A stretch of DNA of 64,000 nucleotides from Morganella morganii (GCF_003996855.1 NZ_NRQY01000001.1:49817-113816), one strand, 5' to 3'. Shown: positions 36,271-46,559, counted from the first letter of the stretch. Notes: generated by a model not told the origin, from the sequence alone. Made by a program: numbers and translations.

Positions 36271-38934
36271 TTATGCCACACGCGGGTTAACTTTTTCAGG
36301 GTTGATGCTGAATTTCTTAATGGCTTCTTCAACCACTTTCACGTCAATTTCACCACGTTTAGCCAGCTCACCCAGAGCAGCAACAACAACATAACCGGCA
36401 TCGATTTCGAAGTGATGACGCAGGTTATCACGGCTGTCTGAACGGCCGTAACCGTCAGTACCCAGTACGCGGTACTGGTCAGCAGGAACATAACCGCGAA
36501 CCTGTTCTGCGAACAGTTTCATCCAGTCAGTGGATGCCACAGCCGGTGCATCGTTCATCACCTGAGTGATGTAAGGCACACGCGGGGTTTCTGACGGATG
36601 CAGCATGTTCCAGCGATCACAATCCTGACCTTCACGTGCCAGCTCGGTGAACGAGGTCACGCTGTAGATATCAGAGCTGATGCCGTACTCAGAAGACAGA
36701 ATCTGACCTGCTTCACGCACGTGACGCAGAATCGCACCTGAACCCAGTAACTGTACCTTGCCTTTATCACCGGTCAGGGTTTCGAGCTTGTAGATACCTT
36801 TACGGATACCGTCCTCAACACCTTCCGGCATTGCAGGCATATGGTAGTTTTCGTTCAGTGTGGTGATGTAGTAGTAAATGTTTTCCTGCGCTTCACCATA
36901 CATACGCTCCAGACCATCCTGCATGATGACCGCAACTTCGTACGCGAATGACGGGTCATAAGACAGGCAGTTAGGGATAGTCAGAGACTGAATATGGCTG
37001 TGACCATCTTCATGTTGCAGACCTTCACCATTCAGGGTGGTACGGCCTGAAGTACCGCCGATCAGGAAGCCGCGCGCCTGCTGGTCGCCTGCCATCCACA
37101 TCAGGTCACCGATACGCTGGAAACCGAACATTGAGTAGTAGATGTAGAACGGGATCATCGGCAGGTTGTTGGTGCTGTAAGACGTCGCAGCTGCCAGCCA
37201 GGATGCGCCTGCACCCAGTTCGTTGATACCTTCCTGCAGAATCTGACCTTTCACATCTTCACGGTAGTAAGCAACCTGCTCACGGTCCTGCGGGGTATAC
37301 CGCTGACCTTTGGAGTTGTAGATACCGATCTGACGGAACAGACCTTCCATACCGAATGTACGTGCTTCATCCGCGATGATTGGCACGATACGCTCTTTGA
37401 TGGATTTGTTTTTCAGCATCACGTTCAGTGCACGCACAAACGCGATAGTGGTGGAGATTTCTTTGTTCTGCTCTTCCAGTAACTGGCTGAAATCGCTCAG
37501 TGCAGGAATATCCAGTTTCTCATCGAAGTGAGAACGGCGTGAAGGAACCGGACCATGCAGTGCCGCACGGCGTTCCATCATGTATTTCTGCTCTTCAGAG
37601 TTTTCGTCAAACTTGATGAACGGCAGTTTTTCCAGCTGATCATCCGCCACATCGATGTTGAAACGATCACGGAGATGGCGCACGCCTTCCATGTTCATTT
37701 TCTTAACCTGGTGAGCGATGTTTTTACCTTCGGCAGTATCACCCATACCATAACCTTTAACGGTCTGGGCCAGGATCAGCGTTGGTTTGCCTTTGGTGTC
37801 ATGCGCTTTTTTCAGTGCAGCGAACATTTTCTTCGGATCGTGACCACCGCGGTTCAGTGCGAAGATCTGCTCATCAGTCCAGTCTTTGACTAATGCAGCA
37901 GTTTCCGGATAGCGGTTGAAGAAGTGTTCACGGACGTAAGCACCGTCTTTGGATTTGAATGTCTGATAGTCGCCGTCAACGGTTTCGTTCATCAGCTGAA
38001 TCAGTTTACCGCTGGTATCTTTCTTCAGCAGTTCATCCCAGCGGCCGCCCCACATGACTTTGATTACCTGCCAGCCCGCACCGGCGAACATACCTTCCAT
38101 TTCGTTAACGATTTTACCGTTACCGTTTACAGGGCCGTCGAGGCGCTGCAGGTTACAGTTGATAACGAAGATCAGGTTGTCCAGGCTTTCGCGGACAGCG
38201 ATATTGATTGCACCTTTAGATTCCGGCTCATCCATCTCGCCATCACCCAGGAAGGCATAAACGGTTTGCTCAGAGGTGTCTTTCAGACCACGGTGTTCCA
38301 GATATTTCAGGAATTTAGCCTGATAGATAGCCGCCAGCGGCCCCAGACCCATGGAAACAGTCGGGAACTGCCAGAAGTTAGGCATCAGTTTAGGGTGCGG
38401 ATAAGAAGGCAGACCTTTGCCGCCGATTTCCTGACGGAAATTGTTCAGCTGCTCTTCGGTCAGACGACCTTCCATGAATGCGCGTGCGTAATAGCCCGGG
38501 CTTAAGTGGCCCTGGAAATAAATAACATCGCCGCCGTCTTTTTCGTTCTGCGCACGGAAGAAGTGGTTGAAGCACACTTCATACATGGTAGCCGCAGACT
38601 GGTAAGACGCCATGTGGCCGCCCAGATCCAGATCTTTCTTGGATGCGCGCAGAACCATCATAACGGCGTTCCAGCGGATAGCAGAACGGATACGACGCTC
38701 CAGCTCCAGGTTGCCCGGGTAGGCCGGTTCATCCTCAACAGGAATTGTGTTGATGTAGTTACGGGCCGCAGCACCTGCTGCAACACTCACACCGCCCTGA
38801 CGGGCTGTATTCAGAACCTGATCAATCAGGAACTGTGCACGCTCAACACCTTCTTCACGGATGACCGATTCGATCGCCTGTAGCCAGTCGCGGGTTTCGA
38901 TCGGATCCACGTCATTGTTCAAAATGTCTGACAT
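36271..38934 (-). CDS. aceE: Pyruvate dehydrogenase E1 component
   Basis: Decarboxylates pyruvate with thiamine diphosphate and acetylates the E2 lipoyl group. The 887 residues equal E. coli; it is the homodimeric gram-negative type. The TPP-binding motif runs GDGEMDEPESKGAI to VINCNLQRLDGPV (about residues 230-265). The active-site His regions HLSPGYYARAF and EDGHSH are present. AAGGAA lies before the ATG. The leader holds two hairpins. It is the second gene of pdhR-aceE-aceF-lpd. Confidence 0.97.
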   Translation of the reverse strand: MSDILNNDVDPIETRDWLQAIESVIREEGVERAQFLIDQVLNTARQGGVSVAAGAAARNYINTIPVEDEPAYPGNLELERRIRSAIRWNAVMMVLRASKKDLDLGGHMASYQSAATMYEVCFNHFFRAQNEKDGGDVIYFQGHLSPGYYARAFMEGRLTEEQLNNFRQEIGGKGLPSYPHPKLMPNFWQFPTVSMGLGPLAAIYQAKFLKYLEHRGLKDTSEQTVYAFLGDGEMDEPESKGAINIAVRESLDNLIFVINCNLQRLDGPVNGNGKIVNEMEGMFAGAGWQVIKVMWGGRWDELLKKDTSGKLIQLMNETVDGDYQTFKSKDGAYVREHFFNRYPETAALVKDWTDEQIFALNRGGHDPKKMFAALKKAHDTKGKPTLILAQTVKGYGMGDTAEGKNIAHQVKKMNMEGVRHLRDRFNIDVADDQLEKLPFIKFDENSEEQKYMMERRAALHGPVPSRRSHFDEKLDIPALSDFSQLLEEQNKEISTTIAFVRALNVMLKNKSIKERIVPIIADEARTFGMEGLFRQIGIYNSKGQRYTPQDREQVAYYREDVKGQILQEGINELGAGASWLAAATSYSTNNLPMIPFYIYYSMFGFQRIGDLMWMAGDQQARGFLIGGTSGRTTLNGEGLQHEDGHSHIQSLTIPNCLSYDPSFAYEVAVIMQDGLERMYGEAQENIYYYITTLNENYHMPAMPEGVEDGIRKGIYKLETLTGDKGKVQLLGSGAILRHVREAGQILSSEYGISSDIYSVTSFTELAREGQDCDRWNMLHPSETPRVPYITQVMNDAPAVASTDWMKLFAEQVRGYVPADQYRVLGTDGYGRSDSRDNLRHHFEIDAGYVVVAALGELAKRGEIDVKVVEEAIKKFSINPEKVNPRVA

Positions 38935-38976
38935 GGTGTATTCCTTATAGTTTATCTGTTTCTAATGATATTCGGA

Positions 38977-39028
38977 GCCTATCTTCGCGTATCCCGCCTT
39001 AACGGTGACGGGCGACGTGAAGATAGGC
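38977..39028 (-). other. Long hairpin in the aceE leader
   Basis: GCCTATCTTCGCGT (38977-38990) pairs with ACGTGAAGATAGGC (39015-39028), 14 pairs with one imperfect position, around a 24-base loop that contains a further CCCG/CGGG pairing. It begins 43 bases before the aceE start. There is no T-run, so it is more likely an mRNA processing or stability element than a terminator. Confidence 0.65.
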
Positions 39029-39060
39029 CCGGCTATATATTGCCGCTGATGCATAGGTCA

Positions 39061-39093
39061 GCTTACAGACGCAGCATTCAGGGATCTGTAAGC
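39061..39093 (-). other. Hairpin after pdhR
   Basis: GCTTACAGA (39061-39069) and TCTGTAAGC (39085-39093) form a perfect 9-base stem with a 15-base loop, 18 bases after the pdhR stop. No T-run follows on the transcribed strand. It may partly uncouple pdhR from aceE. Confidence 0.6.
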
Positions 39094-39111
39094 CCCAAAA
39101 CCATTACTGAT

Positions 39112-39876
39112 TTATTCTGTATACTGCTGAAGACGACGCAGTGAACGCTCCCGGCGGGTGTGCTCCCGGCTCATATCCAGCAGGACGTCTTCCAGGAATG
39201 CCAGATGACGGTGGGAAGCTTCCCGCGCTGCCTCCGGCGACCGGCTCATGATGGCCCGGAATACCTGTTCCCGGTGCTCACTGACCATGGCCAGCATCTC
39301 TTTCCGGGTGTATAAAAATTCAAAGTTCTGCCGGATATTTTTTTCCAGCATCGGCACCATACAGCGCAGCAGATGTAACAGCACCACATTATGTGCGGCT
39401 TCTGTGACAATCAGCTGATATTGCAGTACGGCCTGAGATTCTGCTTCCACATCCCCGGCTTCGCGGGCATCAGCAATCGCCTGATGACTGTTGGTGATAC
39501 GGACAAAATCTGCCTCGGTTCCCCGCAGCGCGGCATAATAGGCAGCAATACCCTCGAGGGCATGACGGGTTTCCAGCAGATCAAACTGAGATTCGGGATG
39601 CCCTTCCAGCAGTTGGGCAAGAGGATCACTGAAGCTTTGCCAGAGATTACTCTGTACAAATGTGCCGCCACCTTGTCTGCGCAGCAGAAAGCCTTTCGCT
39701 TCAAGTTTTTGAATTGCTTCGCGCAGCGAGGGACGTGAGACGTCGAACTGTTTGGCCAGCTCGCGTTCAGGCGGCAGCTTCTCCCCCGGGCTCAGTGTGC
39801 CGTCAAGGATTAAGTGTTCCAGCCGCTGTTCGATCACGTCGGCTAATTTTGGTTGGCGGATTTTGCTGTAAGCCAT
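39112..39876 (-). CDS. pdhR: Pyruvate-responsive repressor PdhR
   Basis: GntR/FadR-family regulator that represses the pdh operon and is released by pyruvate. The ATG at 39876 gives 254 residues starting [15 protein letters not shown], equal to E. coli; an upstream extension of the frame overlaps its own operator and is not conserved. The winged helix (about 10-75) contains [21 protein letters not shown]; the C-terminal FCD domain binds the effector. A perfect PdhR operator lies in its promoter, so it is autoregulated. Confidence 0.97.
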   Translation of the reverse strand: MAYSKIRQPKLADVIEQRLEHLILDGTLSPGEKLPPERELAKQFDVSRPSLREAIQKLEAKGFLLRRQGGGTFVQSNLWQSFSDPLAQLLEGHPESQFDLLETRHALEGIAAYYAALRGTEADFVRITNSHQAIADAREAGDVEAESQAVLQYQLIVTEAAHNVVLLHLLRCMVPMLEKNIRQNFEFLYTRKEMLAMVSEHREQVFRAIMSRSPEAAREASHRHLAFLEDVLLDMSREHTRRERSLRRLQQYTE

Positions 39877-39930
39877 ATTTGCATCAGAACCATCAACATG
39901 GATAAATATTGCTTCATGGGTTTTGTAGTC

Positions 39931-39947
39931 AATTGGTAATACCAATT
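39931..39947. promoter_or_regulatory. PdhR operator
   Basis: AATTGGTAATACCAATT is a perfect palindrome matching the PdhR consensus AATTGGT-N3-ACCAATT. It lies 55 bases before the pdhR start, just downstream of a -10 candidate TACTTT (39964-39969, minus strand), as in E. coli where the operator covers the start of transcription. Confidence 0.9.
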
Positions 39948-40364
39948 TCTTTTACAGGGTCTTAAAGTAACAAAGTATTCACCAACTGTCTATAAAGACC
40001 TTGAGCTAAATCATAAAAACCCGCAAGTTTTAACAATTTTTTTTAAAATTTAGCATAAATTGATAACTGATACGTTTAAATGCTGCATCGTGAATGTTAC
40101 AGAATATAACGTTTAAAATTCATATAAATACGCAAAACGAACCGTTACAGCGACCACTTTGGTGAATATAAAATCAATTTTTGTGCATTTTTACTGCATT
40201 AAGCGCATAGCTTTCTGCTTTCCGGGGACGAATCAGATTGTCTCCGCTGCAACTATGTCCATCAAACTCATTTAATCAGTAACAGGTTACCGGAATGCTA
40301 ATTTTAGCAGGGAACCGGTAAACAGGAAAATTTCGCGCCGGTCATATCTGTGCAATTTTACAGG
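39948..40364. other. Gene-free AT-rich stretch, pdhR promoter and ampD 3' side
   Basis: No gene is seen in these 417 bases. The left end holds the pdhR promoter. TTACCGG/CCGGTAA with an inner GCTA/TAGC (about 40288-40320) forms a hairpin about 45 bases after the ampD stop without a clear T-run. E. coli carries ampE and aroP between ampD and pdhR; both are absent here. Confidence 0.6.
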
Positions 40365-40925
40365 TTACTCAGCAGGGATGTCTGCCGGATTCAGTGAGTT
40401 CCGGTATCGGTTCCAGTCGAAACAGGGGCCGGGATCCGTTTTACGTTCCGGTGCGATATCACTGTGTCCGGTGATATGCCCTTTCATTTGCGGGTAATGT
40501 ATCAAAAGCTTCTGTGTCACGGAAGTCAGTGCCCGGTACTGTTCATCAGTAAACGGTTGTGTATCGGTGCCTTCCAGCTCAATACCGACTGAAAAATCAT
40601 TACACTTTTCCGTACCCTGATAGCAGGAAACACCTGCATGCCAGGCCCGTGCATCAAAAGGCACGTACTGCACAATTTCCCCGGTCCGGCGGATCAGACA
40701 GTGAGCAGAAACCCGCAATGCCTGTATTTCCGCAAAAAACGGATGCGCATCCGGGTCCAGCGTGCCCTGAAAAAGCTGATCAATATACGGGCCGCCGAAT
40801 TCCCCCGGCGGCAGGCTGATATTGTGGATCACCAGTAAACGGGGAATCACTTGTTCCGGCCGGGTATCATGGTGAGGTGAGATAACCCGGCGCGCGGTGG
40901 TCAGCCAGCCATCCTGAATATCCAT
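40365..40925 (-). CDS. ampD: 1,6-anhydro-MurNAc-L-alanine amidase AmpD
   Basis: Cytoplasmic zinc amidase that cuts anhydro-muropeptides for recycling and so keeps the AmpR-controlled ampC beta-lactamase off. The 186 residues match E. coli (183). Zinc ligands are His in VIHNISLPPGEFGG, His in GHSDIAPERKTDPGP and the Asp of TDPGP; HCLIRR and DARAWHAGVS are conserved. Loss of AmpD gives derepressed AmpC, a known route to cephalosporin resistance in Morganella and relatives. It stands alone: ampE, normally next, is missing, and so is nadC on the other side. Confidence 0.97.
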   Translation of the reverse strand: MDIQDGWLTTARRVISPHHDTRPEQVIPRLLVIHNISLPPGEFGGPYIDQLFQGTLDPDAHPFFAEIQALRVSAHCLIRRTGEIVQYVPFDARAWHAGVSCYQGTEKCNDFSVGIELEGTDTQPFTDEQYRALTSVTQKLLIHYPQMKGHITGHSDIAPERKTDPGPCFDWNRYRNSLNPADIPAE

Positions 40926-41205
40926 TCGTTCTCCTGAGCAAAAGCCGTTATTGAATCACATAACAAATATCATTTTGTGCCGCACAGTATACGTGTCTTC
41001 CGTCCTGTCCGGGGAGTACTGATTTTTCATGACTGATTTTTGCGTGTCATGCCGAAAAAAAATCTGCATTTTTCAGTTGTTACACTGCTGTTTTCCATCT
41101 GTGCCGAGAAATCCGGAGACCTCTCTTTTTTGGCGATCCGCCATTGAATAGAGTGCATCACGCTAAATAAGTACCCCGTTAACAGACACAAAAAGGAGCA
41201 TCAAT

Positions 41206-41625
41206 ATGAACCAGAAAGGATTCACATTAATTGAGGTTATGGTGGTAATTGCCATTGTGGCGGTTCTCAGCGCTATTGCGGTTCCCGGCTATCAGAACTA
41301 TATCCGCAAAGCGGCACTGATAGATGTGCTGCGGACTATCACCACATTTAAAACCGGTGTGGAGCTGTGCAGTTTTGACAGCCCCTCTTTTGCGGGATGT
41401 AACAGCGGACAAGGTACCATTCCGGCTGACTCACCGGGCCGCTATATCAAATCTGTCAAAGCAGAAAATGGTGTTGTGACAGTGCAGGGAAACAGCTCTC
41501 TGACCGCGCTGACTGTCAGTACAACACCGGTAAGAAATCCGCTGAACGGCATCACTGCCTGGACGACCGCCTGTGACACCAAAGAAGACGCACTGAAAAA
41601 AATCTGTATTGACGTCATTAAGTAA
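41206..41625 (+). CDS. ppdD: Type IV major prepilin PpdD
   Basis: Pilin subunit of 139 residues. The short leader MNQKG is cut before Phe6 by prepilin peptidase; the mature N terminus FTLIEVMVVIAIVAVLSAIA is the classic membrane helix with Glu at position 5 of the mature chain. Four cysteines (55, 65, 123, 134) can form two disulfides in the globular head. AAAGGAG lies ten bases before the ATG. It heads ppdD-hofB-hofC, divergent from ampD. Confidence 0.95.
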   Translation: MNQKGFTLIEVMVVIAIVAVLSAIAVPGYQNYIRKAALIDVLRTITTFKTGVELCSFDSPSFAGCNSGQGTIPADSPGRYIKSVKAENGVVTVQGNSSLTALTVSTTPVRNPLNGITAWTTACDTKEDALKKICIDVIK

Positions 41626-41651
41626 CATACCGACATGAAAAGGAATTCATT

Positions 41652-43172
41652 ATGCAAACAGGTACACACTCTCCTGTTACCTGCCCCGGCGGGGAGGAAC
41701 AACTCTTACTGGCTGAAGTTCACGCACTGTGTGAGCGCAACGAGCTGATGCTGATTGACTGCAATCCGGATGCCGTCCGGGTTGCCGCCGCACAACAGCC
41801 GCGCCGGGATGTTGTGTCCGCGATCCGCTTTCTGGCCGGAAAGCGGGTGGATATTGAATTATGGCACAGTGAGAAACTGGCTTACTGCCGCAGGAATACC
41901 CCGCTGCCGGAGCCGGTACTTTTTCCCAGAGTGACACCAGAGACCGGTATGCCTGTCTCTGCGGATACCGGCAACTGTCACACGGCATCAGGTTCGCCTT
42001 TGCCGCCTGCCCCGCATCCGGCACATGATCCTCTGCACCCGCCGGATACTGACACATGGCCGGCAGAACAACAATCAGCCGCTGTCCGGTTTGTTAACCA
42101 GATGATTGCAGGGGCCATTGCCAAACGGGCATCCGATATCCACATTGAACCGGCTCAGCAGGGCTACCGGATCCGGGCCAGAATCGACGGACAACTGCAC
42201 ACTCTGAATTCTCCGCCACCGGAAATAAGTAGTGAGATAATTATCCGCATCAAAATCATTGCCGGTCTCGATATTGCCGAAAAACGGTTACCCCAGGACG
42301 GGCAGTTTGAATGGCTGGAAAATAACACCCGTTATGCGATCCGCGTTGCCACACTGCCGACAATTTATGGTGAGAAAGTGGTGCTCCGCCTGCTGAGCAC
42401 CACTCAGAATCTGGCGCTGGAAAAATCAGGGATGACACCTCTGCAACTGAAAGCGCTGCATACCGGGCTCAGCAGCGCCACCGGCATTATTTTACTGACC
42501 GGCCCCACCGGCAGTGGTAAAACCGCCACACTCTACGGCTGTCTGCAATACCTGAATCAGAACAACAGAAATATTTGCAGTGTTGAAGACCCGGTGGAAA
42601 TTCCGCTGCGGGGGATCACCCAGACCCAGATAAACCCGAAGATTGAACTGGGCTTTGCCGCTATCCTCCGGGCTCTGCTGCGCCAGGACCCGGATGTCAT
42701 TATGGTGGGGGAAATCCGGGATAAAGCGACGGCTGAAATGGCAGTTAAAGCTGCTCATACCGGTCATCTGGTACTGTCCACCCTGCATACCAATTCTGCG
42801 GAGGATACTTTTTCACGGCTGCGGCAACTGGGTATTGACGAGTATTTCATTAAAACCTGTATCAAACTGATTATTGCCCAGCGTCTGGTCCGCATGCTGT
42901 GTCCGCACTGTAAAACACAAAAACAGGAAACGGAAAACGTGATACTGAGCAGCGGAAAAACACATCAGTTTACCCCGTGGCAGGCAAACGGCTGTGAACA
43001 CTGTTTTTCAGGCTATTACGGACGTACCGCCTGTTTTGCATTTCTGACACCACAACACTCTCAGTCTCCCGCCGCCGGGGAATTACCCGGCTCATTGTTT
43101 GACGCCGGCGTCGTACTGGCTGAATCCGGGGTAACCACAATCAGTGAGATTTACCAGATGCAGGATATTTAA
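41652..43172 (+). CDS. hofB: Type IV pilus assembly ATPase (GspE/PilB family)
   Basis: Hexameric ATPase that drives pilus extension. The 506 residues include an N-terminal domain (about 1-130) less conserved than the rest and a low-complexity Pro-rich linker (about 95-135). The ATPase core holds Walker A GPTGSGKTATLYG, the Asp box, Walker B LLRQDPDVIMVGEIRD and the His box HLVLSTLHTNSAEDTF. A zinc-type cysteine set, CPHC and CEHC, lies near the C terminus. It is longer than E. coli HofB (461). It lies 26 bases after ppdD. Confidence 0.93.
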   Translation: MQTGTHSPVTCPGGEEQLLLAEVHALCERNELMLIDCNPDAVRVAAAQQPRRDVVSAIRFLAGKRVDIELWHSEKLAYCRRNTPLPEPVLFPRVTPETGMPVSADTGNCHTASGSPLPPAPHPAHDPLHPPDTDTWPAEQQSAAVRFVNQMIAGAIAKRASDIHIEPAQQGYRIRARIDGQLHTLNSPPPEISSEIIIRIKIIAGLDIAEKRLPQDGQFEWLENNTRYAIRVATLPTIYGEKVVLRLLSTTQNLALEKSGMTPLQLKALHTGLSSATGIILLTGPTGSGKTATLYGCLQYLNQNNRNICSVEDPVEIPLRGITQTQINPKIELGFAAILRALLRQDPDVIMVGEIRDKATAEMAVKAAHTGHLVLSTLHTNSAEDTFSRLRQLGIDEYFIKTCIKLIIAQRLVRMLCPHCKTQKQETENVILSSGKTHQFTPWQANGCEHCFSGYYGRTACFAFLTPQHSQSPAAGELPGSLFDAGVVLAESGVTTISEIYQMQDI

Positions 43173-43199
43173 CATCTGCTGCTCAACAGGAGTGATGCT

Positions 43200-44386
43200 A
43201 TGCAAATTTACCGGCTGTATGACTGGTCCGGTCTGACACCCGTTAACCTGGTGGTAACCGGAACCCTTATTTCCTCTTCAGAGAATAATGCTGTTAATCA
43301 GCTGATTTCGCAGAGCATCACACCTGTTTCACTGTCTGCCGCAAACGGCTGGTCTGTTCACAGAAGGAAAAACACTACCTTCTGCATTTCACACAGCAGC
43401 TGACAACATTGCTGACATCAGGATTGCCGCTACTGAAAGCACTCTCACTGCTGGCCGGTGAATGCAGTCATCCGCTTTGGGAAGAAGTGATCCATGCACT
43501 TATCAGACAACTGCAACAGGGAAAAACATTTACTCAGGGAATAATGCAGTACCCCGGTTTATTTGACTCCTTTTACTGTCAGATGATTACAGTCGGAGAG
43601 GAAACCGGTAAATTACCGGAGTGTCTTCGCACGATCTCAGAGCATATTCAGAGCAGCAGGGAGCACCGGGCCGCATTAATCAAATCCGTCCGCTATCCCG
43701 TTGCGTTGTTAATTGTCAGCTCTCTGATGATCACATTAATGTTTCTGTTTGTTATTCCTGAATTCGCAAAAATATATGAATCATTCGATGCAGAGCTGCC
43801 GGCGCTGACACAATTATTGATCCGGGTTTCCGGCGCCATTACCGGTTATACAATTCCGGTAACGAGCATAATAACAGCAATTATATTTATTTATCATATA
43901 TTTCTCCGGAACTACCCTAATATTAAAAAAGCAGAATCAACCTGTATTCTTCGCATTCCGTTTATCCGGAATATTATTACCTTCAGCTGTGTATCCCATA
44001 TTTTCCGGGTGCTGGCAATGACACAACAATCAGGCGTCACACTTATTTCAGGTATTAATACACTTATTATGACGACCTCATACCCGTTATATAAAGAGGC
44101 GCTAAGCACGATACGGGAGGATCTCCTTCACGGAAAATCATTCAGTCAATCAATTAAACAATCAGGGTTATTCCCTTCATTGTGCCATGAACTGGTTGCC
44201 ACCGGGCAATTCGGGCATTTTTTTTCCTATACCGCAGAATGGTTTAAATCTCTCGCCTTAAATCAAATCCGGGAGTTTTTTAAAATACTCCAGCCATTGC
44301 TGTTTATCCTCCTGTCAATTCTCGTCGCTATTTTATTAATTGCGATGTATTTACCTTTATTCAGGCTCGGTGAAATTTTAGTCTGA
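43200..44386 (+). pseudogene. hofC: Type IV pilus platform protein HofC, frameshifted
   Basis: GspF/PilC-family inner-membrane protein that couples the ATPase to the pilus. It starts at an ATG seven bases after AGGAG and runs to a TGA at about 43401. The remainder lies in the -1 frame: LTTLLTSGLPLLKALSLL, then VGEETGKLPECL and a second GspF domain ending AMYLPLFRLGEILV. The break is at a run of five A (43368-43372); a sixth A restores 395 codons (E. coli 400). Both parts are otherwise intact. If real, pili cannot be assembled from this locus. Confidence 0.85.
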
Positions 44387-44527
44387 TAAACTATTCATAA
44401 TTTAAAAAGGCATGAATAAAAAATTCAAACCTGTGAAATATATCTGTATTCACCGCTTATTTATCATAGGAGAAATTAATTTCATCAGGTACAATTTATA
44501 CGTTGTTTAGATCAATACAGGAATACA

Positions 44528-45145
44528 ATGGCTTATATTGTTGCGTTAACCGGGGGTATCGGCAGCGGAAAAAGTACCGTTGCGGATATGTTTGCCCGTC
44601 TCGGGGTCCCTGTGACAGATGCGGATATTATCGCCCGTCAGGTGGTTGAACCGGGAACGCCGGCATTACAGGCTATTGCCGATCACTTCGGACACCGGAT
44701 TCTGACCGCAGACGGCACACTGAACAGAGCAGCCCTGCGCCGGGAGATCTTTGCGGACCCGGCGAAAAAAACATGGCTCAATCAGTTACTGCATCCGCTT
44801 ATTCATCAGGAAACCCGGCGGCAGCTGAACAATGTAACAGCTCCTTACGCCCTTTGGGTCGTTCCTCTGCTGGTTGAAAATAACCTTGCTTCCCTTGCGG
44901 ATCGCGTGCTGGTTGTGGATGTCCATCCGCACGAACAAATAGCCCGGACAATGCGCCGTGACGGCGTTTCCGGAGAGCATGCGGAAAATATTCTGCGGGC
45001 GCAGGCATCCCGTGAACAACGTCTGGCCATTGCCGATGATATTCTGACAAATCATGATAATGATGAGCCGCTGATGCCCCGCGTCCTTGCACTGCATGAA
45101 CATTATACAGCGTTGGCCCGTCAGCCAAAACAGGAACACCCATGA
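44528..45145 (+). CDS. coaE: Dephospho-CoA kinase
   Basis: Last step of coenzyme A synthesis, phosphorylating the ribose 3'-hydroxyl of dephospho-CoA. The 205 residues match E. coli (206). P-loop [14 protein letters not shown] (about 8-21), the [13 protein letters not shown] substrate segment and the lid with RR residues ([12 protein letters not shown]) are present. E. coli has guaC between hofC and coaE; here a 141-base gap lies there. It overlaps zapD by four bases. Confidence 0.97.
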   Translation: MAYIVALTGGIGSGKSTVADMFARLGVPVTDADIIARQVVEPGTPALQAIADHFGHRILTADGTLNRAALRREIFADPAKKTWLNQLLHPLIHQETRRQLNNVTAPYALWVVPLLVENNLASLADRVLVVDVHPHEQIARTMRRDGVSGEHAENILRAQASREQRLAIADDILTNHDNDEPLMPRVLALHEHYTALARQPKQEHP

Positions 45146-45894
45146 GCGAAATCCGTCAGTCTGTTATTTTTGAACATCCGTTAAACGAACGAACCCGTTC
45201 ATGGCTGCGTATTGAAACATCACTTCAGCAAATGAGCAGTCTGTCACCACTCGATTCTCTGCCGTCAAGTCTAGCATTTTTCCGGGCTGTCGCCGAATTT
45301 ATTGAAGTGGTTGATCGCGGTGAAGTCCGTTCTGAAATTTTAAAAGAGCTGGAGAAACAGCAAAAGAAACTGTCAATGTGGGCAGAAGCCCCTAATGCTG
45401 ACCAGGCACTGATCCGCGGATTTTCTGACGAACTGAAACAGAAAGCGACAGAACTGAGTAAAGCACCCCGCATCGCCCAGCATCTGAAAGACGATAAAAT
45501 TATCGGTATCGTCCGACAGCGGCTGAGCATTCCGGGCGGCTGCTGCGGCTTTGACCTGCCCTACCTCCACCTGTGGCTGAATCTGCCGCAAAGTGTGCGT
45601 GATACCACACAGGCCGCCTGGATTGAAGGTTTGCAGCCTCTTCATAATGCGCTCAGCAGCCTGCTGACGCTGCTGCGCCAGTCCGCTCCTTTTGTCGCGG
45701 CCGAAAGCCACAATGGGTTTTATCAGGACAATGCGGAAGGTGCCGACTTACTGCGTCTGCGCCTGCCGGTTGATTTTCAGATCTACCCGCAGGTCTCCGG
45801 CCACAAAACACGTTTTGCTATACGCTTCCTTCATACTGACAGCGAAAACGGTATAATACCGGCTACTTTACCGTTTGAAATTGCCTGTTATTAG
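45142..45894 (+). CDS. zapD: Cell division protein ZapD
   Basis: Binds the FtsZ C-terminal tail and bundles protofilaments at the Z ring. The 250 residues match E. coli (247). Typical segments are [17 protein letters not shown] at the N terminus, [14 protein letters not shown] [18 protein letters not shown] in the middle and the beta-rich C-terminal part. It starts inside the end of coaE (ATGA overlap) and is followed by yacG, a conserved trio. Confidence 0.96.
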   Translation: MSEIRQSVIFEHPLNERTRSWLRIETSLQQMSSLSPLDSLPSSLAFFRAVAEFIEVVDRGEVRSEILKELEKQQKKLSMWAEAPNADQALIRGFSDELKQKATELSKAPRIAQHLKDDKIIGIVRQRLSIPGGCCGFDLPYLHLWLNLPQSVRDTTQAAWIEGLQPLHNALSSLLTLLRQSAPFVAAESHNGFYQDNAEGADLLRLRLPVDFQIYPQVSGHKTRFAIRFLHTDSENGIIPATLPFEIACY

Positions 45895-45907
45895 CAGGGA
45901 GGATGCT

Positions 45908-46114
45908 ATGTCAGAAGCTATTATCGTTAACTGCCCGAATTGCAAAAAAGAGGTTATCTGGGGGCCGGAAAGCCTGTACCGTCCGTTTTGCAGTAAACGC
46001 TGTCAGTTGATTGATCTCGGGGAATGGGCTGCGGAAGAAAAACGGATTGCCAGCCAGAGTGACCTTTCTGACAGTGAAGCCTGGAGTGAACCTGAAGATA
46101 CATCGCCGTACTGA
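45908..46114 (+). CDS. yacG: DNA gyrase inhibitor YacG
   Basis: A small zinc protein of 68 residues that binds GyrB and inhibits gyrase. The four zinc cysteines are in NCPNCKKEV and [15 protein letters not shown] chose the ATG at 45908 because GGGAGG lies upstream and the E. coli protein starts here; an upstream in-frame start would overlap zapD. The C-terminal acidic tail is typical. Confidence 0.94.
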   Translation: MSEAIIVNCPNCKKEVIWGPESLYRPFCSKRCQLIDLGEWAAEEKRIASQSDLSDSEAWSEPEDTSPY

Positions 46115-46167
46115 TTAACTCACCGGACGCGGCTGAACAAAAGCAGCCGCATCCGTACATCTGAATA

Positions 46168-46559
46168 TTATTCTGTCAGCAGTGCCACAATTCCCCGGTT
46201 GACCGGCGGGAACTCCTCAGCAATCAGTGCTGTTTGTTTTACCCAGCGCGACGGCTGGCCTTCACGACCGTAAGGCGCGTTCTGCCACTCTTCCACCAGG
46301 AAGAAATAAATGGTAATCAGGCGATCCGGAAACTCATGTTCTGCCGTCTGTAACAGTTCACCGGGAACAGCCACAATACCCAGTTCTTCTTCCAGCTCCC
46401 GCACCAGCGCCTGTTCCGGTGATTCCCCTGCTTCCAGCTTACCGCCGGGAAACTCCCAGTAACCGCCCATATGTGATTCCGCCGGGCGCTGAGCAATAAA
46501 TATCTCACCTTCTGCATTACGGATAACGCCGGCAGCAATACGTAAGTGTTTTTTTCCAT
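46168..46559 (-). pseudogene. mutT: 8-oxo-dGTP diphosphatase MutT, 5' frameshift
   Basis: Hydrolyses 8-oxo-dGTP and so prevents A:T to C:G mutations. The Nudix box is intact as GGKLEAGESPEQALVRELEEE-LG (quoted in two parts), and the frame from LRIAAGVIRNAEGEIF to the stop is complete. However, the only nearby ATG codons (46562, 46559) run through seven A (46555-46549) into another frame. One more A gives MEKKHLRIAAGV and 130 residues, as in E. coli (129). An internal ATG at 46470 would lack the N-terminal strand. It follows secA. Confidence 0.8.

Noticed and set aside
43362..43376. Programmed -1 frameshift in hofC
   Set aside because: The run is GAAAAAC, not the A-AAA-AAC needed for tandem slippage, and E. 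coli hofC needs no frameshift.
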